Positions 27,362 to 36,628 of a stretch of 64,000 nt of DNA are shown piece by piece. Where the stretch lies: positions 50,492-114,491 of the forward strand of contig JAYPVG010000006.1 of assembly GCA_038134485.1 (NCBI GenBank), given 5' to 3'. The stretch is from NORP240 sp038134485. Its GTDB lineage: Bacteria; Pseudomonadota; Gammaproteobacteria; Pseudomonadales; Pseudohongiellaceae. How positions within the stretch are numbered: position 1 is the stretch's first letter; each line of letters starts with the position of its first letter. The notes under the pieces are model-generated. The model worked only from the letters and a program-made list of their open reading frames with translations, did not search any database and had not been told where the DNA came from. The position numbers and the translations under genes were made by a program.

Positions 27362-28315
27362 ATGGTGTTCGAAGCGGTCATGGTCGTGCTCGGTTTCACC
27401 GGACTTATCTGGGGAGCCGATAAATTCGTTTTCGGGGCTTCAGCTCTGGCGCGAAATCTGGGGGTTTCTCCCCTCATGATCGGACTCACTATCGTCGCGT
27501 TTGGCACCTCTGCCCCGGAAATTTTTTCGTCTGCAGCCTCGGTAATGGGAAATGAACCGGAACTTGCTATCGGTAACGCACTGGGTTCCAATATTTTCAA
27601 TATAGGGGTTGCGCTCGGAATCGCGGCGCTTATCAGTCCACTAAAACCACCCAAATCGCTTTTCCATAAAGAGATCCCAGCCCTGTTAATGGTCACGGTG
27701 GTTACCGGAATCATATTCGGCAATTATTATATCGGGCCCGTGGACGCTGCGATCTTAATGTCTATAACCGTCTTCTTCGGCTACAAGCTGTTCAGGAATC
27801 GCGTCAAATCTTCAAGCCTTCCTGACATCGACGAGGAAAACCTGCTGCATCTCTCCAACACCAGATCAGCAATTTATCTCGCACTGGGATTGACTCTTCT
27901 GGTTGTGAGCGCTGAAGCCATCGTGCAGGCCTGTACTACAATCGCCAATGAACTGGGTGTTTCATCGGCCGTTATCGGATTAACGATTGTGGCTCTCGGC
28001 ACCAGCCTGCCTGAAGTAGCCGCTTCGGTTGCCTGCGCATTAAAAGGACACCATGAACTTGCCATCGGCAATATTGTTGGATCGAACATTCTAAATTTAC
28101 TCGCTGTACTTCCTTTCCCAGGATTGTTTGCGCCCGTAGCAGTCGATCCGGCACTTTTTTACCGCGACTACACAGTAATGTTGCTTCTGACGCTCTTGCT
28201 AGCGGTATTTTGTTTCCGAGCAATAAAAAGTAACATGTTCATTGGCCGTCCTGCCGGCGCCATGCTGATAGTTTGTTATTGCGTTTGGTTTGGCATCATG
28301 GCCATTCAAATATAA
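27362..28315 (+). CDS. yrbG: YrbG/CaxA-type calcium/sodium antiporter
   Basis: A 317-residue inner-membrane antiporter with about ten helices and two inverted alpha repeats, each carrying the ion-binding motif: IVAFGTSAPEIFSS near the start and IVALGTSLPEVAAS in the second half, both followed by GNALGSN/GNIVGSN. The start is taken as ATG 27362; an upstream TTG at 27326 is possible but adds a polar leader. First gene of the yrbG-kdsD-kdsC-lptCAB series. Confidence 0.95.
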   Translation: MVFEAVMVVLGFTGLIWGADKFVFGASALARNLGVSPLMIGLTIVAFGTSAPEIFSSAASVMGNEPELAIGNALGSNIFNIGVALGIAALISPLKPPKSLFHKEIPALLMVTVVTGIIFGNYYIGPVDAAILMSITVFFGYKLFRNRVKSSSLPDIDEENLLHLSNTRSAIYLALGLTLLVVSAEAIVQACTTIANELGVSSAVIGLTIVALGTSLPEVAASVACALKGHHELAIGNIVGSNILNLLAVLPFPGLFAPVAVDPALFYRDYTVMLLLTLLLAVFCFRAIKSNMFIGRPAGAMLIVCYCVWFGIMAIQI

Positions 28316-28332
28316 CCCAGGTTATTCAGACA

Positions 28333-29307
28333 ATGACCGACTCCTCCCAACTGATCAACAGTGCAATCAAGACTATTCAAATAGAGCAGGAAGCGGTGCA
28401 ATCGCTGCTACTGAGGATTGATGAAAGTTTTGCGCGTGCCTGCCGCTTAATCCTCAACTGCGAGGGACGAGTGGTCGTGACGGGCATGGGTAAGTCTGGC
28501 CACATCGCAAGAAAAATAGCAGCGACACTTGCCAGCACCGGGACTCCGGCCATGTTTGTGCATCCTGGGGAGGCCAGCCATGGCGACCTTGGGATGATTA
28601 CCGAGACTGACGTGGTAATAGTGCTATCAAATTCCGGTTCTACCGAAGAAGTCGTAACGCTGCTGCCGGTTTTGAAGCGCAAAGGAATCCCCCTGATCTC
28701 GATGACGGGATCAAGCTCATCGATATTGGCTGAAGCTGCTGAAGTTCATCTTGATGCTAGCGTCACAAAGGAAGCCTGCCCACTCGGACAGGCGCCCACT
28801 TCAAGTACCACAGTCGCTCTCGTGCTGGGGGACGCATTGGCTATGGCGTTGTTGGAGGCACGCGGATTCACTGTGGAAGAATTCGCAGTTTCCCACCCCG
28901 GGGGCAGACTGGGTAGACGCCTTCTGTTAAAGGTGACCGACATCATGCACACGGGCGAGAATATTCCCCGCGTCCGCGCAAATACAGTATTGAGTGATGC
29001 ACTGCTAGAAATTACTCGCAAGGGTTTTGGTCTTACCACGGTCGTTGATAAAGAGGGTATGTTGTGCGGCGTTTTTACCGACGGCGACCTACGCCGTGCC
29101 ATCGATTCCGGGGCGGATATCAAAAGCACGACTTTAGAATCTGTGATGTCTAAATCGTATAAGTTTATTTCGGACCAGGCGCTAGCTGTTGAGGCGGCCC
29201 GGGAAATGCAGGACAAAGAGGTATACGCGCTGGTTGTTAAGAACAGCGCCGACGAGTTATGCGGCATGATAAAAATGCATGACCTGCTGCAGGCGAACGT
29301 AGTTTAG
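28333..29307 (+). CDS. kdsD: KdsD, D-arabinose 5-phosphate isomerase
   Basis: A 324-residue enzyme that makes arabinose 5-phosphate for Kdo synthesis. A SIS domain (VVTGMGKSGHIARKIAAT, SNSGSTEEV) is followed by two CBS domains (about residues 205-320). ATG 28333 fits homologues. It lies 17 bases after yrbG and 15 before kdsC. Confidence 0.97.
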   Translation: MTDSSQLINSAIKTIQIEQEAVQSLLLRIDESFARACRLILNCEGRVVVTGMGKSGHIARKIAATLASTGTPAMFVHPGEASHGDLGMITETDVVIVLSNSGSTEEVVTLLPVLKRKGIPLISMTGSSSSILAEAAEVHLDASVTKEACPLGQAPTSSTTVALVLGDALAMALLEARGFTVEEFAVSHPGGRLGRRLLLKVTDIMHTGENIPRVRANTVLSDALLEITRKGFGLTTVVDKEGMLCGVFTDGDLRRAIDSGADIKSTTLESVMSKSYKFISDQALAVEAAREMQDKEVYALVVKNSADELCGMIKMHDLLQANVV

Positions 29308-29322
29308 TCAGGCTGACGGCAA

Positions 29323-29868
29323 ATGATTTTCCAACAGGATAAAGCTCAGATTCTCGGCCAGGCGCAGTCCGTAAAACTTCTGCTGCTGGATGTCGATGGA
29401 ATCCTCACTGACGGTAAGCTCTATGTCGGCGAAACGGGCGAGCAGTTCAAAGCATTCAATACTCTCGATGGTCACGGTATCAAACTATTACAGAAAGCCG
29501 GTATTCAGGTCGGCATCATTTCCGGTCGCGACTCTGCAGCATTGCTCCATAGAGCATCGGAACTGGGAATAAACCTCCTGTATCGGGGTCGTGAAGATAA
29601 ATCCGCGGTACTGCGAGAAATTACGGCCAATCTGGAACTTGAGGAAAACGAGATCGCCTATGCAGGTGACGATCTACCCGATCTCGCGGTCATTGACCGG
29701 GTCGGACTCGGCATCTCGGTCCCGAACGCCCATCCCGAAGTCCGTAATGCCGCAGATATGCTGACTGAGAATCCAGGAGGAGAGGGGGCGGTGCGAGAAA
29801 TATGCGATTTTCTGCTGCAAGCAAATGGACTTTACGATCAGATCATTATTGATAGTCTGGGACAATAA
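29323..29868 (+). CDS. kdsC: KdsC, Kdo-8-phosphate phosphatase
   Basis: A 181-residue HAD-superfamily phosphatase that releases Kdo. Motif I LLDVDGILTDG contains the nucleophile Asp; motif II IISGRDS and motif IV AYAGDDLPDL are in place. There is no cap domain, as expected for tetrameric KdsC. Next to kdsD in the LPS operon. Confidence 0.97.
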   Translation: MIFQQDKAQILGQAQSVKLLLLDVDGILTDGKLYVGETGEQFKAFNTLDGHGIKLLQKAGIQVGIISGRDSAALLHRASELGINLLYRGREDKSAVLREITANLELEENEIAYAGDDLPDLAVIDRVGLGISVPNAHPEVRNAADMLTENPGGEGAVREICDFLLQANGLYDQIIIDSLGQ

Positions 29869-29894
29869 TCTTCAAAGCAACGCGTCTGAATAAA

Positions 29895-30479
29895 ATGCAT
29901 CAGGCTAAATTAATTTTCATTCCCACCCTGCTAGCCATTGCGATATTTCTGGGCGTCGACTATTTCGGGCGCGCTGTGGAGCGTCCCCAGCCCGAGGGAA
30001 TAATCCCGGAGGTTGCCTACAATAGCTACTCTGAAGGGATCAACTCTGTGCATTTCGATGAGCAGGGGAAAATTCGATATACCATGCGGGCGAATAGGCA
30101 GGTCAGCTACCTGGACGCCGAAACCGGCATAGAGAACCCGCATATAGAGCTCTACCGTGAAGACAACAGTCGCTGGAATATAGTTGCCAGATCAGGCAGA
30201 ATTTCAGCAGGTTCTGTGAATTCTGCTGAACTGGAAGAAATCGTTCTAAACGGTGGTGTAGAAGTTTACCAGATGGACAAATTCGGTAATCGAACATTCT
30301 TGGCGTCTGAAACATTGATCTTCTATCCATCGAGCGATCTCCTGACCACTCCGGATGCGGTTACCCTGGTCAGTGATACTCTTGAACAAACCGCGATTGG
30401 CATGCGACTTGACGTTAGCATTGATGAATACGTATTCAATCGAGAAGTCCGAGGCAGGTATGCAGCTACGCAGAAATAA
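29895..30479 (+). CDS. lptC: LptC, LPS export bitopic protein
   Basis: A 194-residue inner-membrane protein with one N-terminal helix (about residues 5-22) and a periplasmic beta-jellyroll that receives LPS from LptB2FG and passes it to LptA. Conserved YTMRANRQVSYLD and TPDAVTLVSD segments resemble the family. It overlaps lptA by 20 bases. Confidence 0.94.
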   Translation: MHQAKLIFIPTLLAIAIFLGVDYFGRAVERPQPEGIIPEVAYNSYSEGINSVHFDEQGKIRYTMRANRQVSYLDAETGIENPHIELYREDNSRWNIVARSGRISAGSVNSAELEEIVLNGGVEVYQMDKFGNRTFLASETLIFYPSSDLLTTPDAVTLVSDTLEQTAIGMRLDVSIDEYVFNREVRGRYAATQK

Positions 30480-30996
30480 CCACCTTCCCCCCCTTTTACT
30501 TTGCCTTATCGCAAGCGTCAGTGTTTCTGGGCTTGAATCAGACAAGGATCAGGATATCCTTTACAGCGCACTCGGGCGCTCTACCAGCCGAATAGAAGGC
30601 AACGTTAGAACCGTCACTCTTGAAGAAGAAGTAAAAGTGACACAAGGCACCCTGGAAATTAGCGGAGACAATGCCACATTTGAGAGTGAAGCCCAGACTA
30701 GCACGATAAGACAAATTCAGGTGACAGGTTCTCCCGCCCAATATCGTCAGCAATTGAATCTGGATGGTGATTACATTGAAGGCGAAAGTGAGTCCATCAT
30801 CTATTCCGTAGAAGGTGAGCCAGTAGTAGAATTTATCGGATCCGCAGTTTTACGGGGCACTAATGATGTTTTGAGCTGCGCCGCAATCAAGTATTACACT
30901 GACAGTCGCTTCACCGAAACCACTGGCCCCTGCGAGGGGGTGTCTGGACGCGCAAGCGCTGACGATATTCTGGTCGACTCCACGCAAGCGAATTAA
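30460..30996 (+). CDS. lptA: LptA, periplasmic LPS bridge protein
   Basis: A 178-residue exported protein with an N-terminal signal (cleavage near VSVSG) and an OstA/LptA jellyroll (RIEGNVRTVTLEEEVKVTQGTLEISGDNA in pieces). LptA polymerises to carry LPS across the periplasm. ATG 30460 is chosen because it gives the signal peptide; the frame is open further upstream inside lptC. Confidence 0.93.
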   Translation: MQLRRNNHLPPLLLCLIASVSVSGLESDKDQDILYSALGRSTSRIEGNVRTVTLEEEVKVTQGTLEISGDNATFESEAQTSTIRQIQVTGSPAQYRQQLNLDGDYIEGESESIIYSVEGEPVVEFIGSAVLRGTNDVLSCAAIKYYTDSRFTETTGPCEGVSGRASADDILVDSTQAN

Positions 30997-31004
30997 TTAC
31001 ACCC

Positions 31005-31730
31005 ATGGACATTTTGCGAGCGTCGAATTTAGCCAAAAGCTTCAAAGGTCGCCGGGTCGTCAGGGAAGTGTCACTTAACGTGGCACGGGGCGAGATCGTA
31101 GGCTTGCTCGGACCTAACGGGGCGGGCAAAACGACCTGTTTTTACATGATCGTTGGTCTTGTGGGAGCCGATAGCGGCCTTGTTGCGATTAATAACACTG
31201 AACTCACCCGGTCGCCGATGCATGAACGAGCCAGGAGAGGACTCGCTTACTTGCCACAGGATTCTTCAATTTTTCGAACCTTGTCTGTCGAAGACAACAT
31301 TATGGCAATTCTTGAGACGCGCAAGGATTTGGATTCCAAGGCTCGCCTTCAGAAACTCGAGGCTTTGCTGCAAGAATTTCATATCACCCATATCCGTAAA
31401 AACCGCGGAATGAGCCTGTCCGGTGGGGAACGACGGCGAACCGAGATCGCCAGAACCCTCGCTACTGACCCAAAATTCATCTTGCTAGACGAACCATTTG
31501 CAGGAGTAGACCCAATCTCTGTCGCCGATATAAAGCAGATTATTCGACATTTAAAAAACAGAGACATTGGCGTGTTACTTACGGATCATAACGTGAGAGA
31601 AACTCTCGATATCTGCGAACGAGCCTATATCGTTAGTGAGGGTCAGATTATCGCCGAGGGAGACGGGCAAACCATTGTCGGTAACCCAAGGGTTCGGGAA
31701 GTTTATCTTGGCGAGCAGTTCAAAATCTGA
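31005..31730 (+). CDS. lptB: LptB, LPS-export ABC ATPase
   Basis: A 241-residue ATPase energising LPS extraction with LptF and LptG. Walker A GPNGAGKTT, signature LSGGERRRTEIARTLA, Walker B FILLDEPFAGVDP and switch His in LTDHNVRET are all present. It is eight bases after lptA. The operon seems to stop here, as rpoN has its own promoter. Confidence 0.98.
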   Translation: MDILRASNLAKSFKGRRVVREVSLNVARGEIVGLLGPNGAGKTTCFYMIVGLVGADSGLVAINNTELTRSPMHERARRGLAYLPQDSSIFRTLSVEDNIMAILETRKDLDSKARLQKLEALLQEFHITHIRKNRGMSLSGGERRRTEIARTLATDPKFILLDEPFAGVDPISVADIKQIIRHLKNRDIGVLLTDHNVRETLDICERAYIVSEGQIIAEGDGQTIVGNPRVREVYLGEQFKI

Positions 31731-31764
31731 TTCAGAAATTGCTGTGCATGAAAGGCACGAAACT

Positions 31765-31773
31765 TGCTATAAT
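31765..31773 (+). promoter_or_regulatory. Extended -10 promoter ahead of rpoN
   Basis: TGCTATAAT at 31765-31773 is a perfect TATAAT with the TG extension. No good -35 hexamer lies 16-18 bases upstream, as is allowed for extended -10 promoters. Transcription would start near 31780, leaving a leader of about 80 bases before rpoN. Confidence 0.65.
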
Positions 31774-31861
31774 TCGGCGACCGAGTCCGTAAAGCAGGGC
31801 TGACAGACGTTCGCCAGATTCCAGATCGCCACCTTACGCTTTTTCTGTAAATGATTTAACC

Positions 31862-33364
31862 ATGAAACTTTCGCTTCAGCTTAAGCTTGGTCAGCAACTG
31901 ACCATGACTCCGCAGCTTCAGCAGGCGATCAAGCTTCTTCAACTTTCCACTATCGATCTACAGCAGGAAATCCATCAGGCATTGGAATCCAATCCCATGT
32001 TGGAATTGGATGAGAGCCGAGACGAATCATCGGAGGACACGCAACTAGAAGTGCCCGCGTCGGATGCGACTGATGAACGGAATTCTCTAGGCGGAAGCGA
32101 GGAGGGAAGCGAGGAGGAAAGCGAGGGGGAGTGGAGCGATACCATCCCAGGCGATCTAGCGGTAGACACCAATTGGGAAGATGTGTACCAGACCACCTAC
32201 ACTACTGGTAGCGGCTCAGCGGAGTCTGACAATCTTGACTTCGAATCCCGTAACGCCGAATCGGAAACACTGCAAGACCACCTTCTTTGGCAGCTGAATC
32301 TCACCCCTATGTCCGATACGGACAAAGAAATCGCCTATAGCATCATTGAGGCGATTGATGCCAACGGTATGCTGACAACAGACATTGAATCCATACATAC
32401 CGGTCTGGATGAGGCACTCGAAATAGACATGGACGAAGTTCTGGCCACTCTGCATCGAATACAGCAATTCGATCCTGTAGGCGTTGGCTATCGCAACCTG
32501 AGCGAATGCTTGCTCATTCAGTTGAACCAGTTCAGCAATCCAGAAACTAGCTTCGACATCAATAATGCGAGGACCATCGTTAAGGAACACCTGGAGCTTC
32601 TGGGCAGTAGAGACTATGCGCAGATTATGCGTCGACTCCGGATCAAGGAACCTGAACTAAAACGCGCGATAGAGATAATCGAAAATCTTGATCCGCGCCC
32701 AGGGTCCGATATCGCACCACCATCAACATCATATGTGATACCTGACGTAATCGTGTCGAAAAATCCGGATACGGGCGCATGGAGGGTTGAATTGAATCCG
32801 GAAATCGCGCCTAAATTACGAATCAATGCCACTTACGCAGCTCTGGTGAAACGTGCTGATACCAGCGACGTGAATGCGTATCTCAGGGACAATCTGCAGG
32901 AAGCCCGGTGGTTTCTCAAAAGCCTTCAAAGCCGCAACGAAACCTTGATGAAAGTTGCTACCCGAATCGTTGAACACCAGCAGGATTTTCTGGAATACGG
33001 CGAGGAAGCAATGAAACCGCTGGTACTGCACGACATCGCGGAAATGGTGGATATGCATGAGTCAACAATTTCGCGAGTCACTACTCAGAAGTATATGCAT
33101 ACTCCCCGCGGCATCTTTGAGTTGAAGTACTTCTTTTCTAGTCATGTTGCCACAGCAGGAGGTGGCGAATGCTCGTCAACCGCGATTAGGGCAATCATCA
33201 AGAAACTTATCGCTGCCGAGAATGGTCGCAAACCTCTCAGCGACAGCAAGATTACCCAAATACTGGAAGATCAAGGCATAAACGTCGCCAGAAGAACTAT
33301 TGCAAAATATCGCGAGTCCCTTGCCATTCCTCCTTCGAACGAACGTAAACGCCTGGTCGACTAG
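31862..33364 (+). CDS. rpoN: RpoN, RNA polymerase sigma-54 factor
   Basis: A 500-residue sigma-54. Region I is the glutamine/leucine-rich N-terminus (LQLKLGQQLTMTPQLQQAI), region II the acidic stretch at about 55-110, and region III ends with the RpoN box ARRTIAKYRE near residue 480. It reads -24/-12 promoters and needs AAA+ activators; one such activator and one such promoter lie in this window (54274-55916). Confidence 0.98.
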   Translation: MKLSLQLKLGQQLTMTPQLQQAIKLLQLSTIDLQQEIHQALESNPMLELDESRDESSEDTQLEVPASDATDERNSLGGSEEGSEEESEGEWSDTIPGDLAVDTNWEDVYQTTYTTGSGSAESDNLDFESRNAESETLQDHLLWQLNLTPMSDTDKEIAYSIIEAIDANGMLTTDIESIHTGLDEALEIDMDEVLATLHRIQQFDPVGVGYRNLSECLLIQLNQFSNPETSFDINNARTIVKEHLELLGSRDYAQIMRRLRIKEPELKRAIEIIENLDPRPGSDIAPPSTSYVIPDVIVSKNPDTGAWRVELNPEIAPKLRINATYAALVKRADTSDVNAYLRDNLQEARWFLKSLQSRNETLMKVATRIVEHQQDFLEYGEEAMKPLVLHDIAEMVDMHESTISRVTTQKYMHTPRGIFELKYFFSSHVATAGGGECSSTAIRAIIKKLIAAENGRKPLSDSKITQILEDQGINVARRTIAKYRESLAIPPSNERKRLVD

Positions 33365-33375
33365 AGATTATTGGA

Positions 33376-33825
33376 ATGCAATTAGAAGACATATTGAAGC
33401 CGGAACGTTGCTATTGCGACCTTGAGGGTGTTAGTAAAAAGCGGCTGCTCAGGACAATCAGCGAAAAAATTGAACAGGATGTCGCCCATCTTGACGCCAA
33501 CACAGTTTTTCACGCATTAATGGCTCGCGAGCAACTGGGCAGTACGGGACTGGGAAACGGTATAGCAATTCCGCACTGCAAAGTACCTGAATGTGAGGAA
33601 ATACTTGGGTGTATCATCACATTGAGTGAGCCAATAGATTTTGATTCAGTAGATGCCAAACCGGTTGACTTGATTTTTGTGCTAATTGTTCCAGATGAAA
33701 AGTCCGATGATCACGTTCGAGCTCTCAGCCAGATCGCCCAACTTTTCAATGATGAAAATTTTTGTTTCATTCTTCGCAACACACACGATGGCGAAGACCT
33801 GTATAACGTGGCAATTACTTATTGA
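33376..33825 (+). CDS. ptsN: PtsN, EIIA-Ntr of the nitrogen phosphotransferase system
   Basis: A 149-residue PTS EIIA domain with the phosphorylatable His67 in GLGNGIAIPHCK. It takes phosphate from Npr and regulates potassium transport and other targets. It follows rpoN by only 11 bases; the hpf gene that usually sits between them is absent. Confidence 0.96.
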   Translation: MQLEDILKPERCYCDLEGVSKKRLLRTISEKIEQDVAHLDANTVFHALMAREQLGSTGLGNGIAIPHCKVPECEEILGCIITLSEPIDFDSVDAKPVDLIFVLIVPDEKSDDHVRALSQIAQLFNDENFCFILRNTHDGEDLYNVAITY

Positions 33826-33870
33826 ACTGACAAAACTCGAAGCGCTAGCTGGAAAAACAGGCCAGCACGA

Positions 33871-34728
33871 ATGAAGTTACTGATAATTAGCGGCAGATCG
33901 GGATCGGGTAAGAGTACCGTCCTTCACATTCTCGAGGATCGAGGGTATTACTGCATCGATAACCTGCCCGCAAGCCTCTTGCCCTCGCTTGCTGATCGCC
34001 TGATATCTGACTCTTCCGCGAATTCAAACATCGCAGTTAGTATCGATGCCAGGAACCTTTACACAGACCTGCAAAATGTTCCCAAAATCCTTGAAGAATT
34101 GAAGAAAAAATGTCTAAAGGTAGATATTATTTTTCTCGACGCCAACAGCCAGACCCTGCTCCGACGCTTCAGCGAGAGTAGAAGGAAGCATCCTCTTTCC
34201 AACGACAAGGTAGATCTCCCGGAAGCCATCGACAGGGAAAGCGATTTGCTGGAATCAATTGCTCTGATGGCCAGCCTCAGTATTGACACCAGCAACATGA
34301 ATTTGCACGAACTGAGGGATATCATCAAAAATCGTATTATTGAGCTGTCGGATACCAGACTGGCACTGTTATTTCAGTCATTCGGCTTCAAGAATGGCGT
34401 ACCCGTCGATGCAGATATAGTCTACGATGTCAGGTGTCTGCCCAACCCTTATTGGGAGACTCAACTTCGGTCGCTGACCGGACTGGATGAAAAAGTTGTT
34501 CAATACCTGGACTCTCAGCAGGAAGTTCAGCATATGCTTCGAGACGTCACAAATTACCTGCAAAAATGGCTCCCACGGTTTGAAGAAAACAATAGATCGT
34601 ATATAACTGTTGCACTGGGTTGTACCGGAGGCCAACACAGATCAGTTTATCTGTGCGAGAGGCTGGCCGAACATTTTCGGAATCAAATCAGAAATGTCCA
34701 GGTACGACACCGCGAACTTCCCGGATAG
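33871..34728 (+). CDS. rapZ: RapZ, RNase adaptor / P-loop nucleotide-binding protein
   Basis: A 285-residue protein with P-loop GRSGSGKS (8-15) and the C-terminal DUF-type domain VALGCTGGQHRSVYLCERLAEHF. In E. coli RapZ binds GlmY/GlmZ sRNAs and guides RNase E to control GlmS. In this lineage GlmY/GlmZ may not exist. It lies between ptsN and npr, the standard order. Confidence 0.96.
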   Translation: MKLLIISGRSGSGKSTVLHILEDRGYYCIDNLPASLLPSLADRLISDSSANSNIAVSIDARNLYTDLQNVPKILEELKKKCLKVDIIFLDANSQTLLRRFSESRRKHPLSNDKVDLPEAIDRESDLLESIALMASLSIDTSNMNLHELRDIIKNRIIELSDTRLALLFQSFGFKNGVPVDADIVYDVRCLPNPYWETQLRSLTGLDEKVVQYLDSQQEVQHMLRDVTNYLQKWLPRFEENNRSYITVALGCTGGQHRSVYLCERLAEHFRNQIRNVQVRHRELPG

Positions 34729-34751
34729 CCATGTAGCCCGGCATTAACCGC

Positions 34752-35018
34752 ATGATTGAAACTACCGCGATAATTATTAACAAGGCGGGCCTGCACGCCC
34801 GCGCTGCCTCAAAGCTGGTGGCTCTAACCTCAGGTTTCAGCAGTAAAATAGAAATCGGCCACAAGACTATGGTCGACGGCAAAAGCATTCTCTCTTTAAT
34901 GATGCTTGCTGCCGTGAAAGGCACTAGTCTGAGAATAATAGCTGACGGCGAGGATGAAGATCAGGCGGTTGCAGCAATAGTGGCCCTGATTGAAGACAAG
35001 TTTGAGGAAGAAAAATAA
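34752..35018 (+). CDS. ptsO: Npr, HPr-like phosphocarrier of the nitrogen PTS
   Basis: An 88-residue HPr protein. The phosphorylated His is in NKAGLHARAA and the conserved Ser region is GKSILSLMMLA. It relays phosphate from PtsP to PtsN. Last gene of the rpoN-ptsN-rapZ-ptsO group. Confidence 0.96.
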   Translation: MIETTAIIINKAGLHARAASKLVALTSGFSSKIEIGHKTMVDGKSILSLMMLAAVKGTSLRIIADGEDEDQAVAAIVALIEDKFEEEK

Positions 35019-35201
35019 CTCGCCTATCAGTTTCGACCTCTTACACCCCCTGTCCGCACCCTACCCCACGTTTCTAAACAATAGTATTTCTAGTAAAATC
35101 AACCTCTGCCGGTGCTATGGCAGCAGCTAATAGAGAACCACGACAGCAAGCTGTATATCTCCGAAATCACCGCCAATCTGGCGGGAATTCATCACCTAAG
35201 G

Positions 35202-36569
35202 ATGTCAATCGTGCCAGAGACCATTGAGAGCGTATCGCAAAAGGACCATGTTATGGAGCTAACCAGGGCTCTGGACAGCGGTTCTGAGCAGGAGGTCCGG
35301 GAAATGCTCAATTCTCTCCCGGCGGCAGGCGTTGCCCATCTTCTGGAATCAACCCCACCCAAATCAAGAGAAGTACTGTGGCAACTGGTAGAGCCAGAAT
35401 CAGAGGGTGAAGTACTGCAATATCTCAATGAGGATCTGCAGAGTGAGATCCTCAAAGAATTGAATGCCGAAGAAGTTGTCGCATTGACAGAAGGCCTGGA
35501 TACCGATGACCAGGTGGATATTCTTCAGCAACTTCCTGATCAGGTAACAGCCGAAGTTCTTCAGTCTATGGACGATCAGGACCGATTGCGGCTGGAGAAA
35601 GCACTCTCCTACCCCGAAGATACAGCCGGCGGCCTCATGAACATCGACACCATCACGGTGCGACCAAGCCAGACAATAGATGTCGTCCTGCGATACCTGC
35701 GCCGACATGCATCCTTGCCGGAGATGACTGACAATATCCTGGTGGTTAATCGCGATGACGAGTTCATAGGCATACTTCCTTTAAGAACAGTGCTGGTTTC
35801 GGGGCCGGGAACCATTGTCGCAGACGTCATGAACACCGAGATAGAAGCCATTCCCGTACACATGAGGGCTATTCAGGTAGCACAACTCTTCGAACAGCAT
35901 GATTGGGTTTCAGCACCGGTGATTGACCAAGATGGCAAGCTGGCGGGACGCATCACCATCGACGACATTGTAGACGTTATCCGCGACACCACTGAACATT
36001 CCCTCATGAGTATGGCCGGTCTTGACGAAGAGGATGACGCTTTTGCACCCGTACTCAAGACAGCACGGCGCAGGGCTGTATGGCTGGGGGTCAACCTGAT
36101 GACCGCTATCATCGCTTCAATTGTAATTTACCTGTTTCAGGATACGCTCGATGCCGTCGTTTACTTGGCGGTACTTATGCCGATCGTGGCCAATATGGGA
36201 GGAGTAGCTGGAAGCCAGACTTTGACCCTGGTCGTGAGAGGCCTGGCCCTGGGGCGCATCAGCCCGGCCAACAGTCGCTGGCTGCTATCCAGAGAACTGG
36301 GCGTCGCACTTCTCAACGGAGCGCTCTGGGCTTTTGTCATAGCCGTCGTGGCCTATATCTGGTACGGCGAACTGCTGCTTAGCTATATCATAGCGGCGGC
36401 AATGATACTCAATTTGGTGACCGCTGCACTGGCCGGCGCCTACCTGCCGATCTTCCTCAATCGAATTAAAATTGATCCGGCGCTGGCGGGATCGGTAGCT
36501 CTCACTACGGTAACTGACACAGTGGGATTTTTTGCATTTCTCGGTCTGGCGAGCATGTTCTACCTTTGA
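35202..36569 (+). CDS. mgtE: MgtE, magnesium transporter/channel
   Basis: A 455-residue protein with the MgtE N domain (helical, from about 20 to 130), two CBS domains (about 135-260) that sense cytosolic magnesium, and five membrane helices (about 285-455) including the pore signature PIVANMGGVAGSQ. The ATG at 35202 gives the normal family length; the frame is open to 35112. The last codons are part of a long inverted repeat at 36551-36599. Confidence 0.95.
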   Translation: MSIVPETIESVSQKDHVMELTRALDSGSEQEVREMLNSLPAAGVAHLLESTPPKSREVLWQLVEPESEGEVLQYLNEDLQSEILKELNAEEVVALTEGLDTDDQVDILQQLPDQVTAEVLQSMDDQDRLRLEKALSYPEDTAGGLMNIDTITVRPSQTIDVVLRYLRRHASLPEMTDNILVVNRDDEFIGILPLRTVLVSGPGTIVADVMNTEIEAIPVHMRAIQVAQLFEQHDWVSAPVIDQDGKLAGRITIDDIVDVIRDTTEHSLMSMAGLDEEDDAFAPVLKTARRRAVWLGVNLMTAIIASIVIYLFQDTLDAVVYLAVLMPIVANMGGVAGSQTLTLVVRGLALGRISPANSRWLLSRELGVALLNGALWAFVIAVVAYIWYGELLLSYIIAAAMILNLVTAALAGAYLPIFLNRIKIDPALAGSVALTTVTDTVGFFAFLGLASMFYL

Positions 36570-36599
36570 TTTAAACCAAATCAAGGGTAGAACATGCTC
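36551..36599. repeat. 22-base inverted repeat spanning the mgtE stop codon
   Basis: The arms 36551-36572 and 36578-36599 are reverse complements at 21 of 22 positions, with the one mismatch a G-T wobble, around the five-base loop AAACC. The left arm encodes the final SMFYL and stop of MgtE; the right arm is an inverted copy of it. No T-run follows. As RNA it would be a very stable hairpin and could act as a 3' end barrier or an RNase III substrate. Confidence 0.85.
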
Positions 36600-36628
36600 C
36601 GAAACACCATTTTAGGGATCATTGCACC

